A DNA stretch of 64,000 nt. Source: Bin80 sp965203305. Its GTDB lineage: Bacteria; Bacteroidota; Rhodothermia; Rhodothermales; Bin80. The stretch spans positions 2,976,001 to 3,040,000 of the forward strand of contig OZ241874.1 of NCBI GenBank assembly GCA_965203305.1. The letters are read 5' to 3'. The notes beneath the pieces were generated by a model, which made no database searches, was not told the DNA's origin, and saw only the letters and a program-made list of their open reading frames with translations. Below are positions 18,513 through 30,028 of the stretch, piece after piece. The position numbers and the translations under genes are program-made. The first letter of the stretch is position 1; every line of letters starts with the position of its first letter.

Positions 18513-20666
18513 TCAGGGATCAGAACCACGGAATGGCACCCGCTTCACCGGCACCTCCTCAAAGCTGGATGCTCCCTCGCGAATTTTGATCAGCTTCTGC
18601 ATCGGTACATTCCTGAAAACTCCAGTGATATCGGAGCCTGGCCACTGAATCATAACCTGTTCCATGACTTTGGCTTCACCAAGCCCAAGTTCTACACGCA
18701 GAGGCGAGGAGCCAAAACTCCCCCCGGTACCAACAACACGATGAAGCGTGTCTGCGTCTGTTACAACAGCTATCCGTGCCCCAATGGCACTTCGGCTAGA
18801 GATCGTTCCTTCCAGAGACAGGATTGCCCATGCGTGGCCATGTCCAGGGTTTTCGTAGAGCGTGTTCTGTGCGAGATCCCCCTCAAATGCTCCTCCCATA
18901 ACCTGATACACATCCTGATCTCCGTCATGGTCTATATCCCCGAATGCAACGCCGTGTCCCTTCTGCAGGTGTCCGAAACCACCGGCAACAGTAACTTCTT
19001 CAAAACTGTTTCCCCGGATATTTCGAAACATCCGGTTTGGCATGATCGCGCGAAGATTGGGATCCCCTGTTCCAACATAAAAATCCAGCCAGCCATCTCC
19101 ATCCAGATCCCCGTAATTGGATCCCATGGTATACATGACCCTCTGGAGTCCGACATTTGCCATTACATCTTCAAATGTACCATTTTGCTGATTCCGATAC
19201 AACCGGGGCTTCTCATCCTTGCCTGCGAGTCCCAGATATTCCGCTGCTACATCCCCCGCCGAAGCATGCCACCCGGAGACAAACAGGTCCAGCCATCCGT
19301 CCTGATCAAAATCCCAGAACCATGCCGGAAAGCTGTCCAGGGGTTCACGAATGCCTGCTTCGCTGCTTACATCCGTGAATGCTTTTCCCTCCTCATTGCG
19401 CAAAAGCAGATTCGTCTCCCGATAGCGGCTTACAAACATATCCGGCCATCCGTCATTGTCGTAATCTCCCCAGACGACCGCCTTGACATAGCCCATCAGG
19501 GCAAGTCCATATTCTCGTCCAGACTCCCGAAAGGTCCCGTCTCCCTGATTGACAAACAGTTCGCACGGATGCCGTCCAGATTGCGGGTTTGACTCATTGC
19601 CAATGAAGAGGTCCAAGTCTCCGTCCCGGTCAAAGTCACTCCATGCAGCCGTCTGCGTCGGATGACGGGAATAGACTCCCGCCTCTCTGGTCACATCTTC
19701 GAACCGTCCATGCCCGTCGTTACGCAGGAGCGAGTTCGGATGTCCTTCACTGAGCCAGGCTCCGCGCAAGACCAGCACATCCTGATCTCCATCGTTATCG
19801 TAATCTGCATGTACGAGGTTCAGTCCCCCTGTCAAGCCGGTTAACCCCGCGGCACGGGTGCGCTCTTCAAATCCGCTCTTCCCGTCATTCTCAAAGTATC
19901 GAATCTGGTCGCGCAGTCCCCAGGAAGACACCAGAATATCCAGCCAGCCATCCCCAGACAGGTCTTCCAGCACCACCCCGCCAGACAGCCCCGTTACATC
20001 TACTCCCAAATGCGGAGCTATATCTGTGAATCTGCGGATAGGGGCTGCCCCCTGCAATGACGGTGTCGGGATGAGCCACTCGGGGGCAAGTCCATCGGGA
20101 TATGTTCCAAGTGTCATGTGTGCCAGATTCAGCAACCAGAGTGCATTCAGATCATCCGCATCCTGGCGCAGAATCTGTTCATACCAGTGGATGGCCATCT
20201 GGGAGCCGCGCCGGCGAGTGTGAACACCTGCGGGATCAATGGGAAACAGGCATCTGGCAGCCGTATGGTTGACCAGGCAATTTTCCTGCTCCCCGATTCG
20301 GAGATAGCTGAGTGCCAGATGGTCCATCACAGCCAGATGCCATGAGGAATCGAACATCTCTGGATGCGTTTGTACTGTATCCAGAATTCCCCTGAAAATT
20401 TCCGATGCTTCCCCACTTTCGCCTGCCCGCAAAAGCTCTGTTCCCAGCGTTGCCTCATACTGTATCCTGTCAGACAGGTCTGCAGGGAGGGGGTATGTTT
20501 TCAGCTCTGCCGCGCGTGCCCGGTTCGCATGTGCATTGCGGAAGGGATCCTGGTCTGTTTCATGTGCGATCATCTCCAGCTCGGCCGCCATCTGAACGGT
20601 GCTTTCAGGTACAGAAGACGTACAAGAGGCAAGGAGCGGAAACAACAATAACAAGCAGCGTGACAT
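18513..20666 (-). CDS. CRTAC1-family lipoprotein: TPR-like region, FG-GAP/VCBS repeats, ASPIC/UnbV domain
   Basis: A 717-aa lipoprotein with lipobox LASC (Cys at residue 15). Residues ~45-200 are helical and TPR-like (LGTELLRAGESGEASEIFRGIL). From ~215 to ~600 there are at least six FG-GAP/VCBS repeats with Ca-binding loops (DLSGDGWLDILV, DYDNDGDQDVLV, DFDRDGDLDLFI, DLDGDGWLDFYV). The C-terminal ASPIC/UnbV domain is seen as AIGARIAVVTDADTLHRVVG...EQVMIQWPGSD. The family is extracellular and beta-propeller shaped; functions are mostly unknown, with roles proposed in adhesion or substrate binding. It starts 5 nt after the stop of the upstream 1219-aa paralogue, so translation is probably coupled. 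Confidence 0.85.
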   Translation of the reverse strand: MSRCLLLLFPLLASCTSSVPESTVQMAAELEMIAHETDQDPFRNAHANRARAAELKTYPLPADLSDRIQYEATLGTELLRAGESGEASEIFRGILDTVQTHPEMFDSSWHLAVMDHLALSYLRIGEQENCLVNHTAARCLFPIDPAGVHTRRRGSQMAIHWYEQILRQDADDLNALWLLNLAHMTLGTYPDGLAPEWLIPTPSLQGAAPIRRFTDIAPHLGVDVTGLSGGVVLEDLSGDGWLDILVSSWGLRDQIRYFENDGKSGFEERTRAAGLTGLTGGLNLVHADYDNDGDQDVLVLRGAWLSEGHPNSLLRNDGHGRFEDVTREAGVYSRHPTQTAAWSDFDRDGDLDLFIGNESNPQSGRHPCELFVNQGDGTFRESGREYGLALMGYVKAVVWGDYDNDGWPDMFVSRYRETNLLLRNEEGKAFTDVSSEAGIREPLDSFPAWFWDFDQDGWLDLFVSGWHASAGDVAAEYLGLAGKDEKPRLYRNQQNGTFEDVMANVGLQRVMYTMGSNYGDLDGDGWLDFYVGTGDPNLRAIMPNRMFRNIRGNSFEEVTVAGGFGHLQKGHGVAFGDIDHDGDQDVYQVMGGAFEGDLAQNTLYENPGHGHAWAILSLEGTISSRSAIGARIAVVTDADTLHRVVGTGGSFGSSPLRVELGLGEAKVMEQVMIQWPGSDITGVFRNVPMQKLIKIREGASSFEEVPVKRVPFRGSDP

Positions 20667-20671
20667 GGAAA

Positions 20672-23600
20672 CTACCTCCTCAGGGAGAGCACTCTTGTCT
20701 TCTTCGGCAGGCTCATGCGCACTGGTTCCTGTCCAGGCCAGGTCACCTCAATCGCAGTGACAGAATCCTCTCTCTGTCCAAGCGTGACATTCACTGCATT
20801 TTGCGACCTGTACCCGGTTCCCGCAGTAATCACCCGGGAAGGCCCGTGGCTGCCATCCGCGTAAACAACACGAATCATCGCCCCAATCGCATCCTCGGAA
20901 GGGCGGTCAAAACGAATGGAAACTCCACTCCTCGCTACTGTTCTCCGATACAGCAGTGTTGGCCCGTTATGCTGGGCAAATGCAATCTCTTCCTGCCCGT
21001 CTCCATCAAAATCTGCGACCGCAATGGCACGTCCTTCTCCATAGACATCAAATCCTGACTGGTCTGCCGGAGAAAATGTCCCGTTCCCCTGTCCCAAGAG
21101 TAGAAGAGCCCGTCCGGCATCTTGCCTGGGAGTAGACAGGGGATACGCAAACCAGTTCTGGGACAGGATAATATCTTCATGTCCGTCCAGATTGGCATCT
21201 AGTACAACAGGACTGATTCCGGTACTATACTGTGCTTCCATGGGCAACAGATGATGTTCAAAATGATCTCCTCTGTTCAAAAATATACTGGATGCGAACA
21301 CATTGGCCTCAAGAGCCTCGAAATTGCCATCCTGAATCGGAATGAGCGCAAGAGCATCCACCGTGCTGAATGCTCTGTGTGAATGAACGGGCATTCGGGA
21401 TGGCTGGATGACCTGCACCAGATCTGCGAGCATTCGGGATGGACGGTATATCTGCATAACCGGATCAAAAAAGGATTCCAGTATATCTGTTCTGCCGTCC
21501 AAATTAAAATCGCCGTAGTCCAGTCGGACCTGCGTAGTCCGTTCATATCGGTGGTTCCATCCTGCATTGGATGCAACGATATCCAGCGCTCCGTCTTCAT
21601 CAAAATCCCCCAGAGACACCCCTCTCCACCAGCCCCTGAATTGGGATAGACCGAGCAGCTCTGTCTGGTCTGTGAACCCGTCCGGTGTTCCCCTGAATAC
21701 CCGGATTGCTCCCCATTCCGTAGCGACTACAAGGTCCGGCATGCCATCTGCATCCAGATCTCCGAATACGCTCCCGCTCGCAAGTCCCAGTTGACGCAGC
21801 GGCACACTCAATTCATGGCTAAATCTGTAGGTTCCATCCTGATTCAGATATATGCGACTGTCTGCAGGGGCGGGATAGCTGCCCGGTACAAAATGTCCCC
21901 CTGCAAACAGGTCCAGATCTCCGTCGAGGTCAATATCTGCCAGGGACAGGGGTCCCGGCGCAGCATGGCCAAAGAAGAGCCTCTGATGTTGCACCTTTGC
22001 TGCTTCCGATGTGATCTCATAGACGTGAATCCAGGAGGAGTCGGAGCCAGATTCGTAATTGGATTCCCCTGCGATGATCCGTATAAGATCACTGCCGATT
22101 GGCACAGCGAGTACCCCGGTCACATCTCCGTGCAATGAATCCAGGATTGCCCTGCCTTCCAGCCGGATCATCTGTCCCCTGCTGCCGCCCTGCAACAGTT
22201 CAAAATGTCCATCACCATTGATATCTGCAACTGCAAGTGCTGGTCCAGTGCGGCTGAGATGCCACGGAAGGAGGGGCTGGACCATAAAATCGTCAAACTC
22301 CTTCTCCATGACCGGGGCAAACTTCTGATGGAGCTGATACACGGGTTCTGGCAGGGAAAGCCATGGCGAATCTGACATATCCACGGCACCGGATTCTTCA
22401 ATGACGTACAGTCTGTTTTTCCCGTCAGCCGAAACTGCAGATTGCAGCCCCCCGGGCCATGTTACCTCAATCTGACAGGGCAGACTTTTCACCGCGAAGA
22501 CGGCCATCAACTGACTGGAAGACAGGTAACTTCCGCCAGCAGAGATCTGCCTGCTCTGTTCTGGTAGATTCGGACACTGGACTCGAATGGTTGCTCCGAC
22601 TCCTGCTGTGTTCAAAGGCTTCCCCTCCAGCATCACTGCCAACCGGTCAGATGTGCCCGTATTTCGGTACACGCCCGGAGGGGCATTGAACCTGTTAGTG
22701 ACAACATCCAGATCTCCATCTCCATCCAGATCCCCCAGAGCCATTCCATGTGCAATATCTGCGGATTCTCCAAACCCCCATCCCCCGGGCATATCTTCAA
22801 ATGTGAGGTCTGTACGATTGCGGAATGCAGCATTGGGGAGTGCAAGAGGAGGGAAATCCAGAAGCAGTGCCCTGGATGCTCTCCATGTGGGTGCTGCCGC
22901 CATACGTTGCTGCTCCACCCCCTGCGCATCCAGATCCTGCACATCATGCACATGACCGGTAGTAATGAGGATATCCTCCCACCCGTCCAGATCAACATCC
23001 ATAAAGCTCGTTGCCCAGGACCAGTCGGAGGCAGCAACCCCGGCAAACCAGGCCAGTTCTGCAAATGTGGTATCCCCGCGGCCAAGCATAAGCGTATTCT
23101 GCATTTCCTGGGGGCGAAACATTGCATCTCCCTGCGGAGCTTCCATAGGGATACGGGTATTGCGCTGGCGCAATCGTGTGGAATAGTCACGGCTGAGCAT
23201 GTCCGTGGCAAAAAAATCCATCACACCGTCCCGATTCACATCTGAAAAATCTATTGACATGGTGGCATTGCTTGTCTTGCGGAGTGCATATCCCGGTGCA
23301 CGCTGCCATCGTCCGTCCCCCAGCCCGATCCACAGCTCATCCGGGCTGTCAAAATCGTTGCACACATACAGATCTGCAATTCCATCTCCTGTCAGATCAT
23401 AAAACTTTGCCGTGAGTGCCCAATCTCTCGGAGTTGAGGTCAGGAAAGTTCCATCTGTGTCCAGAAACCTGCCATCCGTCCAGGAGACCTCGGAAAAATG
23501 TCCGTTCCCGTCATTGATGTAGAGTCCATCCGGTTCTGCCAGCTCGCTCCGAATGACCCGGCTCCCTGCTCTTGTAAACCTGTAATGCGACTGGAACTCC

Positions 23601-24331
23601 GCTCGGGGTTCCAGTTTGCCCTCTTGCAGTACGGCATCCCAGGTGAGTGCCTCCGGGGGCAGACTGTCCGCCAGTGCAATCCGTTTGTATCTGGCAATAT
23701 AGGCATCCAGATCTCCATCCCGGTCCACATCTGCCAGCGCAGCCGTAGTACTTGCATACGAAGACCGCAAACCGGAGGCATTGGGATCCCGTACAAAAAT
23801 CCCTGCTCCCATGTTATGATATACCGCTCCCGGCCCAAGCGGCATCGTCAGAAGCAGGTCCAGATCATCGTCTCCGTCCAGATCAACCATTACGACTCCT
23901 GATGTAGCCTGCGCTGTGGTATCCAGCCCCGATGTAACCGTGATATCTTCAAATTTCCAGTTGCCAAGATTGCGGTACAGGATGTCATGCGCCTCCAGTC
24001 GTGCCATATACACATCCGGCAACCCGTCTCCGGTCACATCTCCAATTGCAATTCCAGAGCCGTGCATCATGTGCCGGTTACGGACAATGGCATCTGGAGT
24101 AACATGATTGCCTGCAGCGATCCCGGAACGTTGCGGAGACACTTCCGCAAATCCTGCCTGAGAGCGTCCTGTCACCTCCAGTTTTCGGTAACGATACCCG
24201 TCTCCCTGAGTCCACACAACTGCCGGGTCTGTGCACCCTGCCATGATGCAGAGAAGAGCTGCCCCAATATAGGGAAGAATCCTGGTCTGTACTCCTCTAT
24301 CCCGAGAAGTCCTGTGTTTTGAACTGACCAT
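20672..24331 (-). CDS. Double-module FG-GAP/ASPIC-UnbV lipoprotein
   Basis: The open frame reaches 24571, but a lipoprotein signal starts at the ATG at 24331 (MVSSKHRTS...LLCIMAGC), so I call 1219 aa. The protein has two tandem [FG-GAP propeller + ASPIC/UnbV] modules. In the first, repeats include DVTGDGLPDVYMA and DLDGDDDLDLLL and end in an ASPIC-like block (GVGATIRVQ, ISAGGSYLSSSQ, EVTWPGG). In the second, repeats include DINGDGHFELLQGG, DLDADGMPDLVVA and DFDGDGQEEIAFA, closing with AIGAMIRVVYADG...TAGTGYRSQN...EVTWPGQ. It is a paralogue of the gene at 30294-33926. It is first of a three-gene operon with the CRTAC1 and GWxTD-like genes. Role inferred: Ca-dependent surface binding protein. 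Confidence 0.85.
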   Translation of the reverse strand: MVSSKHRTSRDRGVQTRILPYIGAALLCIMAGCTDPAVVWTQGDGYRYRKLEVTGRSQAGFAEVSPQRSGIAAGNHVTPDAIVRNRHMMHGSGIAIGDVTGDGLPDVYMARLEAHDILYRNLGNWKFEDITVTSGLDTTAQATSGVVMVDLDGDDDLDLLLTMPLGPGAVYHNMGAGIFVRDPNASGLRSSYASTTAALADVDRDGDLDAYIARYKRIALADSLPPEALTWDAVLQEGKLEPRAEFQSHYRFTRAGSRVIRSELAEPDGLYINDGNGHFSEVSWTDGRFLDTDGTFLTSTPRDWALTAKFYDLTGDGIADLYVCNDFDSPDELWIGLGDGRWQRAPGYALRKTSNATMSIDFSDVNRDGVMDFFATDMLSRDYSTRLRQRNTRIPMEAPQGDAMFRPQEMQNTLMLGRGDTTFAELAWFAGVAASDWSWATSFMDVDLDGWEDILITTGHVHDVQDLDAQGVEQQRMAAAPTWRASRALLLDFPPLALPNAAFRNRTDLTFEDMPGGWGFGESADIAHGMALGDLDGDGDLDVVTNRFNAPPGVYRNTGTSDRLAVMLEGKPLNTAGVGATIRVQCPNLPEQSRQISAGGSYLSSSQLMAVFAVKSLPCQIEVTWPGGLQSAVSADGKNRLYVIEESGAVDMSDSPWLSLPEPVYQLHQKFAPVMEKEFDDFMVQPLLPWHLSRTGPALAVADINGDGHFELLQGGSRGQMIRLEGRAILDSLHGDVTGVLAVPIGSDLIRIIAGESNYESGSDSSWIHVYEITSEAAKVQHQRLFFGHAAPGPLSLADIDLDGDLDLFAGGHFVPGSYPAPADSRIYLNQDGTYRFSHELSVPLRQLGLASGSVFGDLDADGMPDLVVATEWGAIRVFRGTPDGFTDQTELLGLSQFRGWWRGVSLGDFDEDGALDIVASNAGWNHRYERTTQVRLDYGDFNLDGRTDILESFFDPVMQIYRPSRMLADLVQVIQPSRMPVHSHRAFSTVDALALIPIQDGNFEALEANVFASSIFLNRGDHFEHHLLPMEAQYSTGISPVVLDANLDGHEDIILSQNWFAYPLSTPRQDAGRALLLLGQGNGTFSPADQSGFDVYGEGRAIAVADFDGDGQEEIAFAQHNGPTLLYRRTVARSGVSIRFDRPSEDAIGAMIRVVYADGSHGPSRVITAGTGYRSQNAVNVTLGQREDSVTAIEVTWPGQEPVRMSLPKKTRVLSLRR

Positions 24332-24769
24332 GGCAGACTGGTGGAAATCCTGCAAAAGTACAAGATAGTGCACAATTAGAAGTGGACAAATTTCTTCACA
24401 TGAATTTCTGATCTGGCAGCTGTCACAAGGGAGGCTTCTAGACGCAGTTCTCTGACAGAAATCTGGAAAGAATGGAGCTGTGGCCGGCCGGGTTATTTGC
24501 AACAGGAGCAAGAGGCGCGAGAATGCGACGGAGCCGATGCAGAGATGGAAAGGCATACCACCGTCCCGCAATTCCCTGTCTGATTCTCAAATGAGGACAG
24601 AACCTGCCCCATGTCCTGTACAAATTCAAAAGACAGGGCAGATTCAGATGCAGGCAGAACCATCCAACCCGTGCGGTATCCTGGTCTCAGTGGAATGAAT
24701 CCATAATGGAGAGCTTCTCAAGGTTCTGGATTTTTGATGGCGGCATCAACTCGCTCTCCACAAATCTGG
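24332..24769. other. Intergenic region upstream of the 1219-aa lipoprotein gene
   Basis: About 440 bp without a supportable gene. It should hold the promoter of the minus-strand three-gene operon. A stretch at about 24350-24440 (CCTGCAAAAGTAC ... ACAAGGGAGGCTT) weakly resembles the MITE-like repeat but is too diverged to call. Confidence 0.35.
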
Positions 24770-24803
24770 AGCACCCCGGTACGCTACATCGTACCGGGGT
24801 GCT
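24770..24803 (-). terminator. Hairpin downstream of the 1718-aa surface protein gene
   Basis: A perfect 14-bp stem (AGCACCCCGGTACG with CGTACCGGGGTGCT) around the loop CTACAT lies about 30 nt beyond the stop of the surface protein gene. It is the strongest hairpin in this gap and probably ends that transcript, although no long T run follows. Confidence 0.7.
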
Positions 24804-24831
24804 CTGCTTAGACTTCACAACAGGCCTTTCT

Positions 24832-27800
24832 TTACTTCACCAGGGTCATCCGTCCAGTCTTCATGTACCTCTGCTCTGCTCCGGTCGCCATCAGCCGGTA
24901 CAGGTAGGTCCCGCTTGCCAGACTGCTCGCATTCAGCTCCACGCTCCGGTTTGCGCCTGCCTCCAGCTCCTGCGCCGGCAGCGTGATCACCTCCCGTCCC
25001 AGCATGTCTACAATCTGGACCTGCACCTCCGCACGCTCCGGCAGATCAAACTGGATTCTTGTACTCGGATTGAACGGGTTCGGATAGTTGCCATGCAGCG
25101 CAAACTCCGTCGGAAGCTCTACACTCTCCTCCACCCCGGTCACCACCTGTACCGGGACGATCTCCCCATTTCTGTCTACTCCCAGGATCGTCAGATCATT
25201 CCGCATTCCGGACAGGTTCAGCACCAGTGTCTGCCCGGCATACCCGTACAGGTTCAGCTCGTAGAACTCCTCTGTATCTCCATCTGCGGACTTCACCTGT
25301 ACGACCTGCACCGACGGATCCAGAGAAAAATATCTCCGAGTGACTTCGCCCAGCATCAGGCTGTTCGCCAGATTCATCACCGGCATCATGGGATCGGTTG
25401 GATCCATCACCTGCACCTGTGCTGCTCCAAGATCTGCCGATCCGTGCACCAGCCGCACCTCTGCCTTGGTGGCCACCGACGAGGTCATTCGCATGTCCAG
25501 CATCTTCAGCTTCGGATCGGTCACACTCCCGTGGGCAATCACCACCGTATTCGTGTTCGGATTCAGGGACAGGGTGCTCGTGATCGCCTGCTCTGCCGGC
25601 ACTCCGACCGCCTGGATCTTCAGTTCATGGCTCCCGGCTCCCACCGGACGATACGCTGTGGCTTCCCGGAACCGCAGGCCGCTACGGATCTGTACTTCTC
25701 CCAGATGCACATCTACCGGAGTCGTGAGCGGCAGGTTGTGGATGAGCTGAATCATGGCCTGTCCCCCGCTCAGATCGGCCTGGTCAATCGGATTCTCAAT
25801 CCTGTTCGCCGCAACCCCGAAGATCGCACAGCTGCCCAGCCCAATCCCTTCCTGCGTCAGGTTCACCACTCCATTGATATACCCGTTCACCGCAAATGAA
25901 CTTGCATCCGCCTGTGCAGGAACCCGTCCTGCCAGCTTCGGATTCTTCCACATGCAGTCCCACTGCACGATCCGCAGTCCGCTGGCATCCGCCACATTCG
26001 GGAGCCCCTCCGCCGCGATCCGAAGGTTCGTATTCGTGGGCAGCGACTCCGTCCCCAGATCCACCTTCCAAAACAGGTCCGCATGCACATCTAGCGTCAG
26101 GCTGCCGCCCGCCGTCGGAACCGTGAGATTCTCCCATGCCGGCATGGCTCCCTCTGGAACCATGATCGGAGACACGTTCACAGCGGTCGTGTCGTTCAGG
26201 TCGGAGGGCAACTGCAGGATCAGTGGACGATAGTGAGACATGTCTCCCTTCTCCATTCCCACCGGGAACAGATACCCCCCGCTCGCAAAGCCTGCTCCTG
26301 CATTCCCCTGTGCCAGGTGACGGGCTACCGGGCCGCCAACATACGACTGGCGAGAGCCGCGCAGGATCGTGGCTTTGCACTCCTCGTCATTGTCTGCCCC
26401 GCACTTCTCTCCTTCCTGCGCCGTACTCCGCCCGCGGAGCTCCTGCTCCACCTGCACATTCTGCACCGTCCACATAAACATGCTGTCCATCGGCATGCTG
26501 TGAATCTTTCCCTGCCGGAGCGTCAGTGTGGCCATCTTCTGCTGCATGACATGGCTTTTCAGCAGCAGTCCCTTTGCGTTGTTCACCGTGACACTGTGCA
26601 GGGCTGTCGTATCCCCGGTCATCACCTCCTGCACCTCTTTCCCCTTGAACTCCACCTTCACGCCCGGATTCCCTTTCTTCGAAAAGTGGAAGTCTCCATG
26701 CAATACCAGCGTTGGCATATTGCCCGATGCCGTTTCCCCCTCGTACCGGGACGCATCCGCTGCCACCATCAAGTCCCCCATCACCGTCTTCGTCGTCATG
26801 GGATGCAGCTTCACGCCCGCAATGTCTCCCTTGGTTCCCTTCTGTTGCGTAAAGTCCCCGTGGATCACCACACTCCGCTTGTCACCGTCTTCATTGTGTT
26901 CCGTGTTCAGCCCGCCGGTCCCGCTGAGTGCCAGATCTCCCATGAACTCCGTCGTTTCCGCGCGTGGCCAGATCGTGGCCGAGGTCAGATTGACATCCTT
27001 GGTGATCACTGCCTTCTTGCTGCCGTTGATAATTTCCACCGATCCTTGCATGGCGGACAGGCTGTCCACGGTAAGCATCTTGCCGTCCCCGGTGGCACCC
27101 TTCAGGTAGAGCGTCCCGTCCCAGTTTCCGGTGCCCGGGGTCATCGTGCCGTCAAAGACGACCGTCTGCAGCATCTTGCTGTCGGCACTCGCGTCAATGG
27201 TGGTCTGCTTGCTTCCCTTCGGCACTTTGATCCTGTCCGCGGTCAGGCTCCCCGTCAGGGTCAGCAGCACATCGGGACGATCATTGTCCTTCACATCGTT
27301 TCGCTTGCTTGTGTCTTCCGGTCCCAGCATCAGGGTCCCGTCTCCCAGATTGATCATGGCATCTTTTTCAATACTCGCCTGGGCGGTATTGCTGGCATAC
27401 TTGCCCTGCTGCACCCGTCCCAGCACATGCAGGTCCCCACCTCCGGTCATGAGCTTGCTCTTGCCATTCACGCTCACCTTCCCGTGCACCCTCACATCCT
27501 GTCCCTCCGTGTGCAGTTCGCCTGCCGCCACCTCCACGCTATACCTTCCTACCTCCGTGGCATCCGTGCGATGAAAGGGAGAGGTGCCCACCGTCAGCAT
27601 TCCGTCCACCATCAGCTTCCCTTTGGTGATCGTCAGTTTGCCCACAATGGAGCGATTCCCGCTCGTGGTGATCTCCGCACTGGCATGATTCACGATCACA
27701 TCCCGCGGATCAAACCATTCCAGCGCATCCGTCACCGTCCGCTTGCCCGGCGTGATATAGGTCAGAATATACCGGTCATTGATACTGGCCGTTTTTGCAC

Positions 27801-30028
27801 GGTCCGTGGAGATACTCCCCGGATCATTGGCATCTTTCTCCAGCATCCCGTTCTGGACCGTGATATGCTCCGTCACATGCAGGGTGGAGTCGGTTGTGCT
27901 CTCGGCATCCACCAGCGATAGCGTGCCACTGCACAGCCCCAGGTTCTTCGTCTTGATCACCTCCTCCAGACGAAGCTCCCCGCTCCCAACATGAATGGAA
28001 AGCGCATCCAGCATGTTGGTCAGCGCAGCCTTCTTCACCAGATCGGTGTTTCTGCTCCCATAAGTCAGCTTCTTGATCGTGGAGGCCTCGTCCAGTTCCC
28101 CGCTCAACTCCCCCTGCAGGATCAGGAACTCAATCACCTTCACATCCTTGGTGGACATCAGTTCGGCACCAGAACCCACATGCAGGGTCGTCACCGTCAA
28201 CGGACCTTTCCCGGATTCCACCCGCAAATCCCCATGGGTCACCAGGGCCCCCAGCGTGAGACCGTTCGTCGCATCCCCGATGATCACGCTCTCTGTGGCA
28301 TCCGTAAGTACGAGGTGATTCCCAAAAGACAGCGAAAGATCCTTCCCTGTGCACATTCCGTCCATGCTGGAGGTGGACGGGGAGGCCATCCCGATGGTGT
28401 TGCTCTTTGCTACAAGATCACCCCCCACTTGCACATTATGCGCCGTCCGGCGCGTGGCCGCCCCCGTTTTCAGCATGTCCGAATCCAGATGCACCCGCCC
28501 CGTTTTCCCAAAGCTCGCAGTGTCTTCAATGACAAGATCCCCGCCAATACTGGATACCAACTGAATCCCCGAGGAACCGGATGCCTTGGCAACAGGGGCC
28601 ATGAACAGTACCCGCGGAGCGCATGCCGTATTGCCCTGCGTGGCATGGGAGGTCGTTTCGGCAAGCGTATTGGCACGTATATCCAACTCCCCTTCTATCA
28701 TCACCGCACCCGCAAACTGCACCCCCGGAATGTGCGTTGCCCGCTGCTTCTTGTCTGTCCTTCGGGTCAGGTAGTCGCATGTGTACTTGCCACTGGTACC
28801 CATTTGCACCCCCTTGCGGGCACTGGTGCCCCGAGCTGCCAAGGTATATTGGGGAGAAAAGAGATTGGGGGTCGCCCCATCCTCCACAATCACATCCCCC
28901 TTGATTGTTGCCCTCTTCTCAAACACAACCCGCGCATCGTTCCATTGCTCCACATTGCCATCTACGACAACATCATTCCGGAAAATGAAGTCCGTGCTGA
29001 TATTCTTACTCTGTCGAGCATCGTTGCCTTCCTCAATGCTTCCTGTAACAGTGAGAGCACCCGCCTCCTTCAATTCCATGCAAATATTCCCTCCTGCGCT
29101 TACCGTGATCCCGACACGAACGCTTCCGCTGCCTGTAATGCGAACGCAATCCGTATGGTCTACCCCGTCGGAAGGATCGTAGTCTGTACTCGGGATGTAG
29201 TTGCTCCCATCACCCCGACTGAATTGTTTATCATACGGGGACATGATTGCCAGTACACCTGCGCTGGCGTCGTCCAAACCGGTAATCACGCCGTCTACGG
29301 TCAGAATTCCCTTCATATCATCTTTGGAGGCCCCCTTCCGCAAAGGAACATACAACTTCGTGCCTAATGTCAGGGTCGCTCCACGATGGACGGTCAACCC
29401 TTCTTCCACCGTAAGAACTCTATATGCTCCTCCTTTCACGATGAAGCTCTTGGAGACCACCAGCTTCTTTAGCAATGCTCCGCCAATATCTATGGTCAGA
29501 GTCCCCGCAATTGAGGTCTGCTCTCCTGTTTTATCCTCAGGACCGAAAAAAGGATAGTTCGCTGCACGGGTAACAGATGCAGACCCTGTAAGCGTCACAT
29601 CTGTGAAGTGAACCTTGGCATCCTTGTGGACCTTGACCTGAGCATTTCGGGCAATCTTGAAATTCCCTGTGAACTCCAGCGTCCCTGCTACAGCAGGAGC
29701 CGTAGCTCCTCCCCGTACATACGCACCAAACGTAACGTATGTCGTCAACTCGGCTGTGGGGGCAGCGAGCGTAGCCATGCTCCCCGCACGGAGAACCCGG
29801 ACCAAAAATTTGTCCCCATTGGACTGCACCGCATAGGCACGGGCAAGTGTGCATGGTCCATTGGCGTTCGTGGGATCCGAACTGACACAGGTGCTATTCT
29901 CTGTTTTCCCATTCACCGGGTCAATGTAGCGAGTGGTTGTCGTTTGTGCGAATGCACTGGAAGCGGCAAGCAGCAAAATTAAAAGCATAAATCCTGCCCC
30001 CCCCCCAATTTTTTTGTACGTACTTCAT
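24832..30028 (-). CDS. Giant T9SS-sorted surface protein with DUF4397-like domain; start region contains a G10 tract
   Basis: From the ATG at 29988 the frame gives 1718 aa (MLLILLLAASSAFAQ), a signal peptide that lacks its basic n-region. An ATG at 30028 begins MKYVQKNW and joins this frame only if the G10 run at 29997-30006 has nine Gs; the result, MKYVQKNWGGAGFMLLILLL, is a textbook signal peptide. The body is a long series of beta-solenoid-like repeats (VxGxLxV/xGATLTLG style), rich in Thr, Gly, Val and Lys. Near residues 1410-1620 there is a DUF4397-like region (MIQLIHNLPLTTPVDVHLG, VRLVHGSADLGAAQVQV). The last ~85 residues (GNYPNPFNPSTRIQFDL ... SGTYLYRLMATG) are a T9SS type-A sorting domain. 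Likely an adhesin or surface-layer-type protein. Its base composition looks more GC-rich and biased than its neighbours, hinting at transfer. Confidence 0.8.
29997..30006 (-). promoter_or_regulatory. G10 homopolymer at the start of the giant surface protein gene
   Basis: Ten consecutive Gs on the minus strand, preceded by TT and A7, lie 8 nt upstream of the in-frame ATG at 29988 and 22 nt inside the frame that opens at the ATG at 30028. A change of one base links or unlinks the upstream start and signal peptide; tract length also changes the distance from any upstream ribosome site to the inner ATG. This is the layout of a slipped-strand phase switch. A GGGG-TGAGT-CCCC hairpin lies just before the outer ATG (about 30038-30050). 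Confidence 0.6.

Noticed and set aside
24354..24440. A possible fifth copy of the ~97-bp repeat.
   Set aside because: Only the ends are vaguely similar (CCTGCAAAAGTAC and ACAAGGGAGGCTT); the interior does not align.
26233..29367. Two long open frames (562 and 458 codons) on the plus strand.
   Set aside because: They are antisense to the 1718-aa surface protein, have low-complexity His/Arg/Leu-rich translations and no domain; they result from the biased codons of the real gene.
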